This document shows, piece after piece, positions 21,680 to 33,254 of a DNA stretch of 64,000 nt; position 1 is the stretch's first letter, and each line of letters begins with the position of its first letter. This DNA is from Porphyra umbilicalis. Its lineage: Eukaryota; Rhodophyta; Bangiophyceae; Bangiales; Bangiaceae. The stretch spans positions 91,151 to 155,150 of the forward strand of contig KV918832.1 in the NCBI GenBank assembly GCA_002049455.2, read 5' to 3'. Below the pieces are notes generated by a model. That model ran no database searches. It saw nothing but the letters and a program-made list of their open reading frames with translations, and was not told where the DNA came from. A program made the translations under genes and the position numbers.

Positions 21680-24600
21680 AGTGCGCAAATAACTGGACAT
21701 GAATGATGGGCAGATGAAGCGTGCACAGCCGAGCTCAGTCGTCAGCCACCAGATGGTGTGGGGCGTGCCAGTAGCTTGCGACCGACGGACGCGTGAAATC
21801 GGTCACATTTTCCCAGATCGTCGCCCGCAGCCTGTTCGCAACGCCAAGAGCGCCTGGCTGCTGAATTCCGTCGGTGCTCGTCACTTCACTGGCCGTAACA
21901 AAGGTCCGAGAAGACACTTACATCGCATGCTAAGATGCCATAACGCTTCTCAGAAAGCGCCCTGTTGTCTTGCTAAATGGGACGACAAGGCGACGAATCA
22001 TGTAAGGCTCCACGAGAAAACGGCAGTCACGAGACTAATGTGTCGTTCTCTCATGACAGCCTCGCCTGCATCTTGCTGGAGACCACTGTGTGATACAAAA
22101 TGGACCGCAGAGGCTTGCAGGGACCGTGACCTTGAAACATCGGCCACGTTGTCTTTCTGTCTCTGAAGAAACTTGAAATTCTATGAGTTTCAACTGTTGG
22201 ATCCGATGACTGTTGCATTCCGTGACTGAGGGATTTTTTGGAGAACGGCTGTATGAGCATGAAGGAGCCCTTGTTGTACCATGCTGAGCACACCGACGTG
22301 ACCAGGGACTGTGCTCTATCCTACTTGAGCTCCTCGGTCGACTGTCACGTGGTGTTTTTTTTGTCGGACCTCCTGCTGACACGCACAGGATGCCTGGGCA
22401 TGCCTGGTGGCGAAGGGCCACAACTCTTGGGTGAGTAGTTTGCCAAAAACCAAAGTCGTGCGGCGCTTGACTTTATCATTCCTCCTGGGTAAAGTGACGT
22501 TCCTGATCACGCCTACGCAGTCATAATGGGCTAAATCCCACTCCATCATGCTGTTTTGCACCGACATGTATCCGGCAGCAGGGCCTTTCCGGACATGCGA
22601 GCTTTGTGTGACAACCGCTGCTGCGGCGTTGCCGCGCTGCCAGCCGCTGCTGCCGCCACCGCCACCTGCGCCGCGAATCCCCTGCGCTTGGTGGCGGCTG
22701 CTGGCGTGGCCGCCGTTGCCCTGCCGGCGACCGCCGCCGCTCCACAAAACCGCCGCCGCTGTGCCGCGTTGCCGCGCGGCTTTCAGGCCGGTGAGCGTGC
22801 GGTAGGGAGAGGAGCATACCCTGCCGCCGCCCGCGCACCCACCCGAACCGATGCCGTGGTGCTACCAGTAGAGGTGGCGGCCGAACGCGGGACCGCTCGC
22901 TGCGCCGCGGCCACCAGCGCCGCCTGTAGAGGCGCAGGCTGCCGCGCGGCCGGAGCGGCCCCGCCGTCGGCCGCAGCCACACCTCGGTCATCTTTCCCGG
23001 CTTCCGCCGGCTGGTCAGCCACCCTCAGCGGCGCGCCAGGCGTTTTCGATCGCGGTTGGTGGCAGCGGTGGGGGCGGCGGCGGTGGCAGCAGTCCCCGTC
23101 GACCGGGCCGCCGCCACTGCCACCGACGGCGACGGAGTGTGTCCTCGCCTGTGCGAAGACGCGTAAAACGCCGCTGCTGCCTCCTCAACGCCCGCGAGCG
23201 CCAGCACGGAGGCGCCCGTGGCGTCGCGGCCCTCGTCATTGGCGGAGGCGGGTACGGACGCGGCGCCCGCCCCGGGGGCGACGACCATGCCGCCACCCGC
23301 TGGGGGCATCTGCAGGGGCTGTGTTGGCGACACAACGCCGCCCAGCCCCGTCACTGCCGGCCTGTCATCTCCCCTCTGCGGCGCGGCGCTGCGCGCGGCG
23401 CGGCGGCCGGTGGCCGGGGTGGTGGGGGCGGACACCGCGTGGCGGCCCTTGTTGGTGGGGGGAGGCATGCAGGGGCGTGCCACGCCTTGGCTGCCCCACC
23501 GCACCCTGCCGCCACGGCGCCGCGCATCACTGGCCGCGGCGCTGTGGGCCGATGGCCATTGGGTACTGGAGGGGGGGGTGCCGACGCTACGTCCCCTCCC
23601 CACCGCGACCAGCGCGGCGGCGTCCCCAGAGAGTGCGCTGCACGATGCGGCTTGGCAGCCGGCGGCGGCGGTGGTAGTGGCGGCGGCGGCGGCGCTTCCC
23701 GCCCGATTGGCTGTCGGAACCGCCGCCGACGGACACACGTCCCCATGCCTCTCGGCCACGGCGCGTGCGGCCTCAGCCGCCACACCAGCCACCTGGCCCG
23801 CCCGTGGGGCGGCGCCGGCGGCGTGGCCGCTCGTGGGCACGCCGCCGCTGGCATGCCGGCAGCCAGCGCCGAGCACAGGCGCCGACGTTCGGTCCCCCCC
23901 AATCCCCCCATATTCATGACTGGCCGTTTTATCGCCTGAATGCGAGGTCCCCCCGAGCAATAAGGAGGCTACAACGGCATCAAATCGGATGAGAAATTGA
24001 CGTTGAGCAGCAGAACGCGGGAAAAGTGGCCCCATCGCAATGGCGTCATGAGCGGGATTTGGATCTAAATCGTTTGCAACTCTACCCCCTCTCAGGCGTT
24101 GGAAACGGCCCCCACGATCGATTCTAGAGGTTTAATTTCTAGAATAGAACGTGGGCCCGTTTCTCTTGAGATCCTACACGGCTTTCCAGCAAACGAACAA
24201 GTGTGACCTCTTGGGATTCCTACTGGAAAATTGTAACAGATTACTTAAACGCTTGTATTAAAAGCCACAAGTACACTCAACCAACGCGGAAATCAAACTG
24301 GGGCCTACCTGCGGTATTCAAAAAAATATCGCCCTATAGCATGGGGACCTGGCCTTGTCGACTGCGTCTTGCCCCACTTGCGCCTTTGCCGCTACGCAAG
24401 GGCCCCCTGCGCAGCGCTCCTCAAAGGATGTTCACACGCAAGCCCGTTTTTGACCCGTAAAGGTGCGGAACCACTGCGGAAGCAGCCTGTGGAAGGCTTC
24501 ACAAAGCAAGAAAAATGATGACCATCAGCAACGCGAACCCTCCGAGACCGGCGATGACAGCAGCTGACAGTGGATACAAGCCAATCAGCGCCTTGTCATT

Positions 24601-25090
24601 CCACTGTGACCCAATGACAGAGCGGAGTTTCCCACCTACTCTGCGTGCAGCGAGCCATTCTCACCCGGCTGGCGCAAACGCAGCATGCGCGGTCGCAAGC
24701 CGATCTTGCGGCAGCTTGCTGAAGGCTGTTTGCGCATGCTGGTGAAGCACGTACCGGGGACGTGCGGCGTGCGGGCTGGGAGGGGCGGTGCTTCTTTCGT
24801 CGAGACGCTTCCAATGGTGTACAGCACGCACGTCGCACGGTCCCGATTTTGGCTGCACAAAATGTTACGGCTGGAAAGCAGGAGGAATACCCTGCCTGAG
24901 GGGTTCCGCAAAAATCTTGCGGAGCTTCAGCAGAGAATTTACCGTCTGAGGGCGAACACGGTTTAAGGAGCACCTCGCTGTTGCCCCGTGTCATCTGCCA
25001 CCTTACCCACCAGGTGGACTGCAAGGTAAGGCAAGGCCCCCTGCCCCTCTTCCTTTTGCCGCTCGCGCTTGACCCGTGCGTGGCAGGCGT
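21680..25090. other. No supported gene; GC-rich island at 22.6-23.9 kb
   Basis: From 21.7 to 22.5 kb there are only short frames. From about 22560 to 23940 long overlapping Ala/Gly/Pro-rich frames exist on both strands, the longest being 336 codons on the minus strand at 23025-24035. None has a recognisable domain. From 23.95 to 25.05 kb GC is lower and nothing is recognised. A small palindrome-like pair (ATTCTAGA / TTCTAGAAT) lies near 24120-24145. A G run of 12 at 21560-21571 lies just upstream of the convergent spliced gene. Confidence 0.4.
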
Positions 25091-25094
25091 CAAC

Positions 25095-26413
25095 ATGGTA
25101 TTCTTTTACACACCCCGCGAGGATGGCTACGTCATTTTCGTCGGTCGGGATAAGCACGAGAATGAGGAGCTACTCAAGTATGGATGGAACACGGACGTGT
25201 GGTTCCATGTCGATAAGGTGCGTGCGGCTGTTTTTAGTGGCTGTTTTGATTGTCGTATGTCGAGTGCCGTATGCCGTACGCCGTATGCCGTATGCCCGGG
25301 GGCAAGCATGGGCGGAAGAGGAGGGCAACCTGGCAGCAGCACCTCTGTACAGCCATAGCAAGCATAAACGGGGAGGGTGGTCGTATCTGACATGCTTTTC
25401 TCATCCTTTTCCCGCGCCGATGGCCCTCGTGGCACTCTGCTGTGCATCTCTTCGCCGGCCGTGGCTGTTCGCTCTTCTCCCCCCCACGTCTGTCCCAAAC
25501 CGGCCTCCTCAGTTGTCGTCGGCTCACGTCTACCTCCGCCTGCCCGACGGCGTGACCATCGACACTATCGACGCCGGGGTGCTGGAGGATTGCGCGCAGC
25601 TTGTCAAACACAATTCTATCGAAGGCAACCGCACCAACGGGGTGATTATTGTCTACACGGGGTGGGCCAACCTCAAAAAGTCGGGCGACATGGCGACGGG
25701 GCAGGTCGGCTTCCACGGCCACAAGGCCGTCCACCGCACGCGGGTCGACAAGCGGGACAATGCGATTGTCAACCGGTTAAACAAAACCAAGGCGGAGCGC
25801 TTTCCGGACCTTGCCGAGGAGAAGGAGTCGTACGAGCGGGGGTTGGCGCGCGCGGTGCGGGTGGTGCGTTTTTGGCTCTGGGGGTGTGGGCGAGGGGCTC
25901 GGCTGCAGGGTTGCGGAGGGAGGGGCGCGGCTGGAGCTACGCCGTGGGTGCCTGTGGGTGGCTTACTGCGCGCCCGTCTCGGTGTGAGTGCAGGGGCAAC
26001 CGGCTTCATGCCGTGGCCTTGGGACTCCCGCAATTGGCGTGGAGTATGGGCACTGCGACGCTATGGGGCCATGTGCGTGTCTGCCGAGTCAGGCTGGCCG
26101 CATGCATGCCACGCGCCTACCTGCAAGGTAGAGGACTAACGGGCTGCGCGTTCGGCGGGTGTTGGCTTGACTGGCTTGCCGCGTCTTCGGTGTTCCGCCC
26201 CCGCGCGGGCACTGGCCCCCCCCTTTCCTCCCTGCGGTTCCTTCCTTGTCCCAGGCGGCGCGGAAACGGGAGCAAGAGGAGCGCGCCCTGGCCGCGAAGC
26301 GCGCGCGGGAAAAGTCGCAGCGTAGCTACACGCTGCTGCAGGTCGATGAAAAGAAGGAGTCGAACAAGGACATTGGCCGGAACTTTGACGAGTTTGAAGA
26401 CGACTTTATGTGA
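25095..26413 (+). CDS. CCDC25: CCDC25/Jlp2 homologue (NFACT-R domain protein)
   Basis: This gene encodes the conserved eukaryotic CCDC25 protein (yeast Jlp2), which carries an NFACT-R (DUF814) domain and a basic coiled-coil tail. The human protein has been reported as a membrane DNA sensor, and the general role in algae is not known. Three exons fit exactly: 25095-25217 (41 codons, donor GTGCGT), 25513-25854 (114 codons, acceptor CCTCCTCAG, donor GTGCGG) and 26255-26413 (acceptor TTGTCCCAG). All are phase 0 and give 207 residues, close to the ~208 of the animal protein. Hallmarks are [26 protein letters not shown] split from [13 protein letters not shown] by intron 1, [14 protein letters not shown], and VGFHGHKAV. 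The tail is [19 protein letters not shown] and the end FDEFEDDFM. Intron 1 holds a short GCCGTATGCCGTA tandem repeat near 25260-25290. Confidence 0.95.
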
Positions 26414-27105
26414 GCGGCGGCGCCCCCCGGGCCGTCGTTTGACAAGGTGTTTTCTCTGCTTGTTTTTGTTTCGCGTTGCTTGTTGTCCTGCCTCTTTCCG
26501 CTGACCCGCCCGCCACATCGGCGGCGGTGTGGGTCCTCCTTCTCATGAGTCTTTTGCTCCAACAATGTCAAGCGAGGGTGCGTACTTGCAGTCAACAGCC
26601 TTTCGCCCTCGAGCGATGGTTGCCTGAGCAGCACACCGACAATGGGTGCGCGGGCATGGCGTTTGGGGCAATTGGCTTTCCACGTGGGATACAGCTGTAG
26701 CATTGATGTGACTGCCGCGCGGCTGCGGCGGCGTCATGACGCCGGCGCGGTCCTGGCCCGCTTCATGTGCTCTGGGAGCAAGTCGCACCATTTCGGTCAG
26801 AGATGCCAGTGTTACTGTACCACGGTGCGGACACGATTGTCTGGTTCCTGTTCACCGCATTCCAGCCGACGCTTGTGTCAATGGCACGGCGCCTGCGCCC
26901 ACTCTCAACACCCCGTCGTCACCCAACCACCCCCACCGGGCGCTGCCTACAACCCCGACACGGCAAGCCGCCTCCGCCTGCGCTCCCGAGCACCGCAGCC
27001 GCAACACCCCCTTCCCCCACAGCGGCAACCACGCTCCACAGCAACACGCCCGCCGGCCACGCACTCAACAGCACAGCTGCGCCCACCACCCCTCACCCCC
27101 CCCCC

Positions 27106-27513
27106 TCATTTGCGGTTTGGGAGCCCGAGCGGAAAGTCCTTTTCCAGGAAGGGAAACTCGCGGCGGGTAAACAGGTCTGGCGTCTTGGCCCCGTGTGCCT
27201 GCCCCGCCGCGTAAACGCCACCGAGGACGGCCGCAAAGGTGGCCAGGCCCGCCGCCGCCGACGCCAGCCCCGTATCCTCGTGCGCGTCGACATAGTTGCT
27301 AAAGTCGCAAACGCCCTCCCCAAAGTCGTGCGACTCGGTCAGCGGCGCCGTTGGCGGCTCGTCAACGGCCACGACACGGGAGGCGGCGCGCACGTCTTGA
27401 GAGAAGCGCGCGGGCATCCACTCGTGGGAGGTCGACCCGGCAAAGCGGAGGCCGCGCGCGGGGGGCGCCCGCGCCGCGCGCAGGGCGGTGCGGACGCCGT
27501 GCCGCAGCGCCAT
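27106..27513 (-). CDS. Small mitochondrial membrane protein, possibly complex I subunit NDUFB8
   Basis: This is a single-exon frame of 135 residues starting at an ATG in good context (27513). The N-terminus (MALRHGVRTALRAARAPPARG) is rich in Arg and Ala and lacks acids, like a mitochondrial presequence. One hydrophobic segment (about residues 81-100, LASAAAGLATFAAVLGGVYA) is followed by K.PDLF..REFPFLEKDFPLGL. That layout (short acidic stretch, one membrane span, then K.P and a P-aromatic motif with a closing LG) resembles plant NDUFB8-type accessory subunits of NADH:ubiquinone oxidoreductase. The similarity is by pattern only, and another small inner-membrane protein is possible. The next gene upstream is divergent, on the plus strand. 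Confidence 0.5.
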   Translation of the reverse strand: MALRHGVRTALRAARAPPARGLRFAGSTSHEWMPARFSQDVRAASRVVAVDEPPTAPLTESHDFGEGVCDFSNYVDAHEDTGLASAAAGLATFAAVLGGVYAAGQAHGAKTPDLFTRREFPFLEKDFPLGLPNRK

Positions 27514-27719
27514 GGCTGCGAGAGGGGGGGAGGAGAGTGAGGGGGGTTGAAAAGTTATCAGAGAAAGGGCGGGAGGGGGTGGCGGCGGGTGGATCGAGCC
27601 CGCGGGGCGACGATGAGCGACGCCGATAGGGGATGGTTGGCGTTTCGTCGACAGAGACGCGTGCGGGGAGAGGCGGACGCGTTGCACACAACGGGCCTGA
27701 GCACACTGGGTAGCCACGA

Positions 27720-28398
27720 GTAATTTTCTGTTGTCAATAGGAAACCAATAGGAACGTTGTGTATTTAACAGTGCATTTTTACATTTCTAGATGTAAATAT
27801 AAGAAATACAGCTTGAGGTGCGATGCGCGCATGAGGTGGAAGAGCCAGTGAACAGCCGCCGAGACCTCCGCGTCGCCCACGCGCTCGGCGTCGGCGGCCC
27901 TGCGACCACGCGAAGGGCAGGCAGCCCAGAAGCGCGCGCAGGGCCCTCTCAGGACGCCAGACGGCTCCCCGACCGGTCGGCTGCCTGGCCGTTTGCGACA
28001 GCGCACAGCGTCCAGACCGTCGTCGGGCCGGCTTGCGCCGACCGAGCCGCTTACGGGCGATCGTGGTGCCGCGCGCGTGCGGCGCTTCCGCGGCCGCCCG
28101 GTGCGCGCCGCCTTGTGCACGTGGTCGGGGGTTGGAGCGGTCGGACCGGACCGGGGGTGGGTGGGGGGGGGGGGGGGGGGGGGGGCGGCTGTCTGAACGT
28201 GAAGGGAGGGGGGGGGTGAACGCCCGTGCAACGGAAGGGGCCGAAGTAGTGGCCTCGCGCGCTGGTCGCCGGACGCGCCGCCCGCCGTTTGGGCTGTGCG
28301 CCGACGCGCGACCGCCGCTGGGCGCTCCGTGCGGGGCGGGTCGGCGCGGGGCGCGGGTCGACCCGCGCGGTCGCGGCGGTGGGGGGGAGGGGCCCCCC
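27720..28398. other. Upstream region of the TPR gene with a long G run
   Basis: This stretch lies between the small mitochondrial protein gene and the first possible exon of the TPR gene. It includes a G run of more than 20 bases near 28159-28183 and a GGGAGGGGGGGGG stretch near 28203-28217. The long minus-strand frames here (up to 491 codons) are Pro/Arg/Thr-rich shadows with no domain. A plus-strand frame beginning at the ATG at 28399 (MQHAPVVVGPAGAALPHPP) could be a 5' exon of the TPR gene. Confidence 0.35.
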
Positions 28399-28899
28399 AT
28401 GCAGCACGCGCCGGTGGTGGTGGGCCCGGCGGGGGCGGCGCTGCCGCACCCGCCGGCGTCGGTGTCCACCGCGCAGGCCGCGGCTGCGGCGTTTGGGGCA
28501 GATGGGGTACGGATGGCGCGGAAGTGGGGGTGATGGATGGTGGGGCGGGTGGGCGTGCGCCATTGACTTTCTTGGTGCGGGCTGCACGTCCTTGTGGTCG
28601 GCCGCGGTGGGTGGGCGGGGAGGTGTGGCCGGACGGGGGGGAGGTGCCTAGTTGGGCCGACGGGTGCACGGCACCGTCGAGGGAGCTGCTCGACTCCGAG
28701 CAAGTGGCGGCTCGTGCTGCGCTGATGCTGCGGTTTGTTTGTCGTGTGTGTCCTAACACACCCCCGTTGCTTCTTTGCTCTCCTTTGCTCCTTTTCTTTC
28801 CTTTTTCCGCCATGGCTCTGGTTGGTCTCCTGCGTTGTTTCTGGTGTGTCGTCTGTCTTTGTGTTGTGTTCTTCTGCGCTTCGTGCTGCGCATCTGCAG

Positions 28900-31800
28900 G
28901 CGGCTGACGTGGAGCCCATCCTGCAGCAGGTTGCACTGCCACCCCTCCCCGACCAGCCACCAACACCATGGACAGACCTGAGCGAAAAGCAGCTGCGCTC
29001 CGCGCTGGTGGGTGCATGCAAGCGGTACGTTGTGCTGGCCGAGGTGTTTTCAGTGTTTTATTGCGCCTTTTTGAGCAGCAAGCCTCTCCGTGGGTTTGTG
29101 TAGCCCGTGTGTGTGCAGACTGTATGTCGTTGTCTTTGTTCCTGACCGCGGCGCTACGTTGCACGTTTGTCGTATCGGTCATATCTCGTCTGTTTGTCTG
29201 GCTCTTTTCTCGTTCTCTTCGCTCCCCCCCCTCCCCTACTGACCCCCACAGCATGCAAGGTAACGCAGAGGCTCATTTCCACCTCGGTTTAATGTACCTC
29301 CGTCGTCACGATGGCGAGGAGGCCCTCCGCGCCCTCCAGCACTGCAAAGCCTTGTACATTGCCCGCTACGATGAGCACGTAAGCGCCGGTACCATGCCGT
29401 CGGAGCGTCTCCTCGGTTCTCTTGCCCGCGTGCGCATCCACACCGCCCACGCGGCGTACTTGGCGGCGTCGGAGCAGCTGTCGCACGCCGAGAGGAAACC
29501 GCTGCTCGGGCAACTCCAAAAGGATATGGTTTCCGCAATCCAGACGTTGCCACCACCGCCGGCGACACACGCGGCTGATGGAGATGATGGTGAGAAGGCG
29601 GGTGATGCGGACGCAGACGAGCTGATGGCCGAGAGGGGCAACGACGGTGGCCACGCCACAGCCGAAGCGGCTGCCCCGCGCAGCAGCAAGCGGCGGCGGG
29701 TGGCACTGGTTCCCGCTACTCCTGGCGGTGGCAGTGGGGACCCCTCCCCCTCTATGGCCGCCCAAATGCGGCCCGCAGCCGAGATGTGGAATTCCCTCGC
29801 GCTCCTTCACCTGTCGGAAGGGGGCGTCCCCGCGGCCCGCGCCGTCCTCCGCCGCCTCGTCGCGGCGGTGCCCGAGTACGCGGACGCGCGGAGCAACTTG
29901 GCCGTGGCCGAGTTGGCGGCCGGCCGCGAAGCCGCCGCCGCCACTGCGCTCGCCGGCGTCCTCGCCGTCGACCCGTCGCACGTCGAGGCGCGGTGCAACT
30001 ATGCGCTCCTGTGCCTGCGTCACGGCCTTCCGGGCCGCGCGTTGGCGCTCCTCCGCCCGGCGACGGCGGGCACGTGCGGCGTCGGCCGGGGGCTCACGTT
30101 TGCGTGGGCGACCACTGCCGTCGCGCACGCCGCGCGGGGCGAGTGGCACCAAGCCGCCGCCGCCGCCGCTGAAGCCGAGCGCGTGGCCGAGTGCAGCACG
30201 GACAAGGACCGCTTTGGGCTGCTCGCCGCGTCAATGCGCGCGCGGCTGTTGATGGCGGAAATCGCGGCCATTGGCGACGGGGAGATGCTGACGGTGGCCG
30301 GGGAGGACGCGGCCGCCGCCGCCGTTGCCGCCGCCGCGACGGGCGTGACCGGCGCTGCCGTGGCGCCACCGCTGTCGCTCGCCGACGCGGCGGTGCGGGA
30401 GGAGGAGCTCCGCATGGAGATTGACAAGACGGTTGTCCGCCTGCGGGCGGCGGCGCGGGCAGTGGGCACACCTTCCGCAATGGCCGGGCTCGGCACCGTC
30501 CTCCGCATGCGTCACGAGCGGGCGTGGGAGGACGCGGGGATTCGAAACTATGGGTCCGAGGCGGCCGAGCGGCTGGTGGAGAGCCTCGAGGCGACGTCGG
30601 ATGCGGGCGGGCCCGGTCCGGCAGAGGTGGCGGCTGCGGCCGCTGGCCGTACTGGGCTGGTTGGAAGGGCCGCGCCCGCCCCCGTCCCAGCTCCTACCCC
30701 TGCGAGCGCCCCGGCTCACCCGTCGGTTTCGTCGACCGGGGCCGTGGCGGGGTTGCCCTTCCCGCCCCTCCCCGGCGGGCCGCCGGCGTCCGACGATGAA
30801 TCGGACGGGGAAGCCGGCGTTGATGGCAGAGGACGGCAGCCGATGCCGGGTGTGCCCACAGACGGCCCCGACGGTGACGGCGGGGGCGTTGTCAACCAGT
30901 CTACCGTCGCCGCCGTCGGTAAATCCGTCAACCCCAAGGGCTGCGCCGCGGCGCGTTCCAGCGGCCAAGCGGAGGTATGGGTGCAGTTGTCCCTCCTCCA
31001 GGCGGGTGCCGGTGAGTACGCGTCTGCCGCTGACTTTGCCGTCCAAGCGGTCTCCCGCAATGACGATCAAGAGGCGGGGTGGGCGGCGCTCGGCGTCGTC
31101 TCCCAGTTGGCTGACCTCCTCCCCGACGCGGAGAGGGCGTATGAAAAGGCAGTGGTGGCGGCGCACGATAACCACGCGGCGTCCGCGCTTCGTGCCAAGA
31201 CGCTCGTCGTGCCGGGGGTGGTGGGCCCGGACCGGGAGGTGGCGGATTCGGGCGTTCGTGGCGACGTCAGTGCGGTCGTCCTCGGCGGCAGTGGCGGGAG
31301 TGTGGTGCCGTCGATAGCGTCTGCGGCAGCAGCGGCCGCGGCGAGCCGGTCTGGCGGGGCGGGCTCCCAAGAGGAGCCGAGCCTCGGCGGGGCGCTGCCA
31401 TCCTTTTCCCTTCCCCTCGAGCCGTCGCTGCCCATGGGCTCCCCGCCACCGCCGCTCGGCTCGCTGACGTCCCTCCCTGGGGGGGCTTCCATGTTTTCCT
31501 CTCTCCTGCCGACGGAAGAGGAGGCGCCAGGGATATCCTTCATGCCGTCAGCTGGCGCCACGGCCGGCTCGCCCGTGTCGCATCTGCCATTGGCGTGTGC
31601 GCCGACCTTGTCGCCGGAAGCGGCAGCGGTCGAGCGTGTCAATGCCACGCTGGCGGCCGCGACGGCAGAGGCGGCGGCGGCGTCCAAGTCCGCGACGGGG
31701 TCGACACCTGCAGCTGCCACTGCTCCCGGCGCCCCAACTGCGGCGTCAGCGTCGGTGCCCATCCGGAGCGCTGCGACCGAGGTGGTGCCCGACAGCACCT

Positions 31801-32642
31801 CCCTCCCGTCTCATACCCATCCACCGGTGATGCCTCGGGAGGACGCGGCGACGCGGTCGGCGCTGGCGGCGGTCTACACCAACCTCGGCAACTTGCGGCG
31901 GCAACAGCCTGGACATTTGGCCGAGGCTCGGGCGGCGTACCGCAAGGCGCTCTTGTGGGGCGCCCACGCGTCTGGCGCTGCGACCGATGGCCAGGGCAAC
32001 GGCGGCGTCGACGGTGGCGTCGACGGCGGCGACCATGTGCTGTCAGGGAGCAGCAGTGGGAGCGACGGCGGGGGCCCCGCCGCTGCCGCCACGGCTGTCG
32101 ACGGCCAGACGGCCGTGGACGCCGAGACGTTCCGGACCTCTGCCGAGCGCACCGGCGCGGCGATCGTATTCAGCAACATGGCGGTGCTGCACGCATCGGA
32201 CAAGCAATTTTCCCAGGCCCTGGACGCTGTGGAGCGGGCTCGCCAGCTGGCACCGGGTCTCGCGTGCGCGCGCTCCAACATGCTTAAACTCAGGCGGATG
32301 ACCGCGTCGATGGAGGGCCTGACGCTGGCCCCAACTGCCGCCGCGCGGGGGGTTGGTGCCGCCGCCGCCGCCGGGGCCGCCGCCTCCACGAAAGGCGGTG
32401 GCGTCAGCGACGCAATGGATGAGACGGGCGGCAGCCACACCCAGGCGGAGGAGGAACTATACGACGGGTCTTCCTCATATGTGGACGGGCCGACGGTGGT
32501 GACGACGCCGGCGGTGGCGACGGGCGGCGCCTCCCTGCCCGTGTTGAAGACGCCTACAGCCGGAAAGCGGGGGCGTGGTGTGGCGTTGGGGCGAAGGGGG
32601 AGCACCGAGCGGCTGCTGGCTGACGAGCATTCGCCGCTGTGA
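28900..32642 (+). CDS. Large TPR-repeat protein
   Basis: Two exons are secure: 28900-29024 (acceptor CATCTGCAG, donor GTACGT) and 29252-32642 (acceptor ACCCCCACAG). They join in frame across an Arg codon to give 1171 residues. One or more 5' exons remain unresolved. Tetratricopeptide-like helices are seen at AEAHFHLGLMYLRRHDGEEA, then WNSLALLHLSEGGVPAARAV, and then ARSNLAVAELAAGREAAAA. Further ones are ARCNYALLCLRHGLPGRALA, VWVQLSLLQAGAGEYASAA, then VYTNLGNLRRQQPGHLAEA, and VFSNMAVLHASDKQFSQAL. Between them are long Ala/Gly/Ser linkers. A SSKRRRVAL patch could be a nuclear localisation signal. TPR proteins act as scaffolds. No specific family (for example TFIIIC, APC or Ski complex subunits) could be assigned. 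The last exon is unusually long and has very high GC3. Confidence 0.75.
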
Positions 32643-32940
32643 TGCCGGGGGAGGCGGCGGGTGAAAGCCACCCTATGTAGCAAGGGAGGTGAATGGCGGA
32701 TGCTGCACGCCCCGCGTGTGGAGCTTGCGCAGTTGCTACGCGTGGAGCGGCCGGAAACCGACTCGACGGCGGCGTTGGCCGGGTCTGGCGGCGCCAGCTT
32801 GGCCGAGCTGGCATCGCGGCATTGGCGGCGGTGCCACGCATTGACGTCGGCGCGGACCCGTCGTCGGCGCTCGTGTCGCAGGCGAGGTGCCGGTGCCCGT
32901 GCATGTGCTTGCACCTGCATCGCCTCCACATTGCGCCTCC

Positions 32941-32980
32941 TACGTAGGCGTAGCTACGCCTACGTAGGCGTAGCTACGCC
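32941..32980. repeat. Two tandem 20-bp palindromic units
   Basis: TACGTAGGCGTAGCTACGCC occurs twice head to tail without a mismatch. Each unit contains the perfect palindrome AGGCGTAGCTACGCCT together with the next base, and units are linked by the palindrome TACGTA. It lies about 300 bp after the TPR stop codon, probably in the 3' UTR or just beyond. Possible roles are a dimeric protein binding site or a cruciform. Confidence 0.9.
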
Positions 32981-33216
32981 TCTGTCCGGCTGGTTTGTGC
33001 TGTGCGTCGCTGCGCTTTGACACCGAGCCCGAAACAGCCGCGTCGTGTGGGCGTGGCCGCCGCCCAGGTGCGGCTTCCCCCTCAATTGACGTGCACCTCA
33101 GAATAAATTTGCGTGCTCCCAGGCAGCTCGCAGTTTGTAGATTTTTTAGACATTAAGCTCCGCTCCGTCGCGTTCCGCCCCGTGGCGCGGCAATCACGCG
33201 AGCAGTCTCCTGTCTG

Positions 33217-33254
33217 GGGAGAGTTGCCCCCCTTCGACGGGGGGCAACTCTCCC
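33217..33254. other. Perfect 16-bp inverted repeat (hairpin)
   Basis: GGGAGAGTTGCCCCCC at 33217-33232 is followed by the 6-base loop TTCGAC and its exact complement at 33239-33254. The stem is long and GC-rich, stable as DNA or RNA. It lies about 600 bp upstream of the F-box gene and downstream of the TPR gene. No T run follows on either strand, so a bacterial-type terminator is not suggested. Confidence 0.9.

Noticed and set aside
23025-24035. 336-codon minus-strand frame in the third GC-rich island
   Set aside because: It is low complexity (Ala, Gly, Ser), with an equally long competing plus-strand frame and no domain.
27779-29254. 491-codon minus-strand frame opposite the TPR gene 5' region
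   Set aside because: It overlaps well-supported plus-strand splice sites and exon 28900-29024 and has only Pro/Thr/Arg-rich sequence. It is a shadow frame.
33217-33254. Bacterial-type intrinsic terminator
   Set aside because: The stem is perfect but no T run follows on either strand, and the gene context is eukaryotic.
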